Below, one piece after another: positions 34,108 to 34,334 of a DNA stretch of 34,334 bases. The DNA comes from Oscillospiraceae bacterium. GTDB taxonomy: Bacteria > Bacillota > Clostridia > Oscillospirales > Acutalibacteraceae. Where the stretch lies: the NCBI GenBank assembly GCA_015066525.1, contig SVOG01000064.1, positions 1 to 34,334 on the forward strand, given 5' to 3'. A program made the translations under genes and the position numbers. Below the pieces are notes generated by a model. The model was not told the DNA's origin, did not search any database, and worked only from the letters and a program-made list of their open reading frames with translations. Each line of letters begins with the position of its first letter. The first letter of the stretch is position 1.

Positions 34108-34334
34108 TTATAAGCTGCTTGCCTTATGGCTGGAGCTGCTATCGAGTTTATCGGATTTCAGTTTCCAGGTAACTGCCATTACGGCAAATGATGCCACCGT
34201 GAGCAGCGCGCCCGTAAGCGCAAGCGCGCCTGCCGAGGCATCCAGATAACGCATCAGCGCCGCCTCGAGGTATTCCGGGAAAAAGAAGAGCTCCTTTTCC
34301 TCCCGAATGATACCGTAAAGCGCCGCCGTCCCGA
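34108..34334 (-). CDS. C-terminal end of a membrane protein (partial)
   Basis: The last 74 codons of a gene that enters from beyond the window, ending in TAA at 34110-34108. The visible end is a charged part (REEKELFFFPEYLEAALMRY), one transmembrane helix (about ALALTGALLTVASFAVMAV) and a short Ser/Lys-rich tail. It is just upstream of the ABC ATPase in the same direction, so it may be a transport or cell-surface partner, but the fragment does not resemble the usual ABC-2 permease end, and I cannot assign it. Confidence 0.7.
   Translation of the reverse strand, partial: GTAALYGIIREEKELFFFPEYLEAALMRYLDASAGALALTGALLTVASFAVMAVTWKLKSDKLDSSSSHKASSL

Overview
The window looks like chromosomal DNA of an anaerobic gut-type Firmicute, probably Clostridia/Oscillospiraceae. 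The basis is family content: a ctsR-mcsA-mcsB-clpC stress operon, a T-box in front of pheST, an IreB-type regulator, a Clostridia-style RNase M5, strong AGGAGG-type ribosome sites, and near-consensus TTGACA-17-TATAAT promoters. The genus is not identifiable by eye.

Layout. 1-57: start of infC (minus) behind a structured leader. 432-1841: a D-Ala-D-Ala carboxypeptidase (minus), divergent from a metallophosphoesterase-fold protein (1926-2600) that has lost several active-site residues. 2697-4046: glutamate dehydrogenase. 4420-6870: a large secreted protein. 7079-11656: the CtsR regulon operon, whose McsB lacks kinase signature residues. 11857-15003: a GH2 beta-galactosidase. 15045-21203: holA and rnmV, followed without a gap by five AT-richer surface-glycan genes. 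21222-25051: pheT, pheS and their T-box leader. 25081-25726: ireB and a small unknown gene. 25907-30030: iolE, iolD and iolG. 30185-31015: a small accessory locus with a LexA-box-controlled sigma-like gene pair divergent from a free-standing small RNA gene. 31238-32901: a pyridoxal kinase (probably leaderless) and a YebC regulator. 32975-34334: a polysaccharide-type ABC ATPase and the end of its upstream neighbour.

Two repeat systems fill most spacers. One is an array of 7-bp units related to TTGAGNN, often next to a core close to ACTCGCTGCGCTC and sometimes followed by an inverted array. Each spacer has its own version of the unit. The other is a family of short palindromic elements bounded by TGTAGGG ... 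CCCTACA.

The parts most worth attention are the LexA-box gene pair plus small RNA (30185-31015), the heptamer repeat family, the apparently kinase-dead McsB, and the degenerate metallophosphoesterase. All calls come from reading the sequence and remembered family motifs; no search was run.
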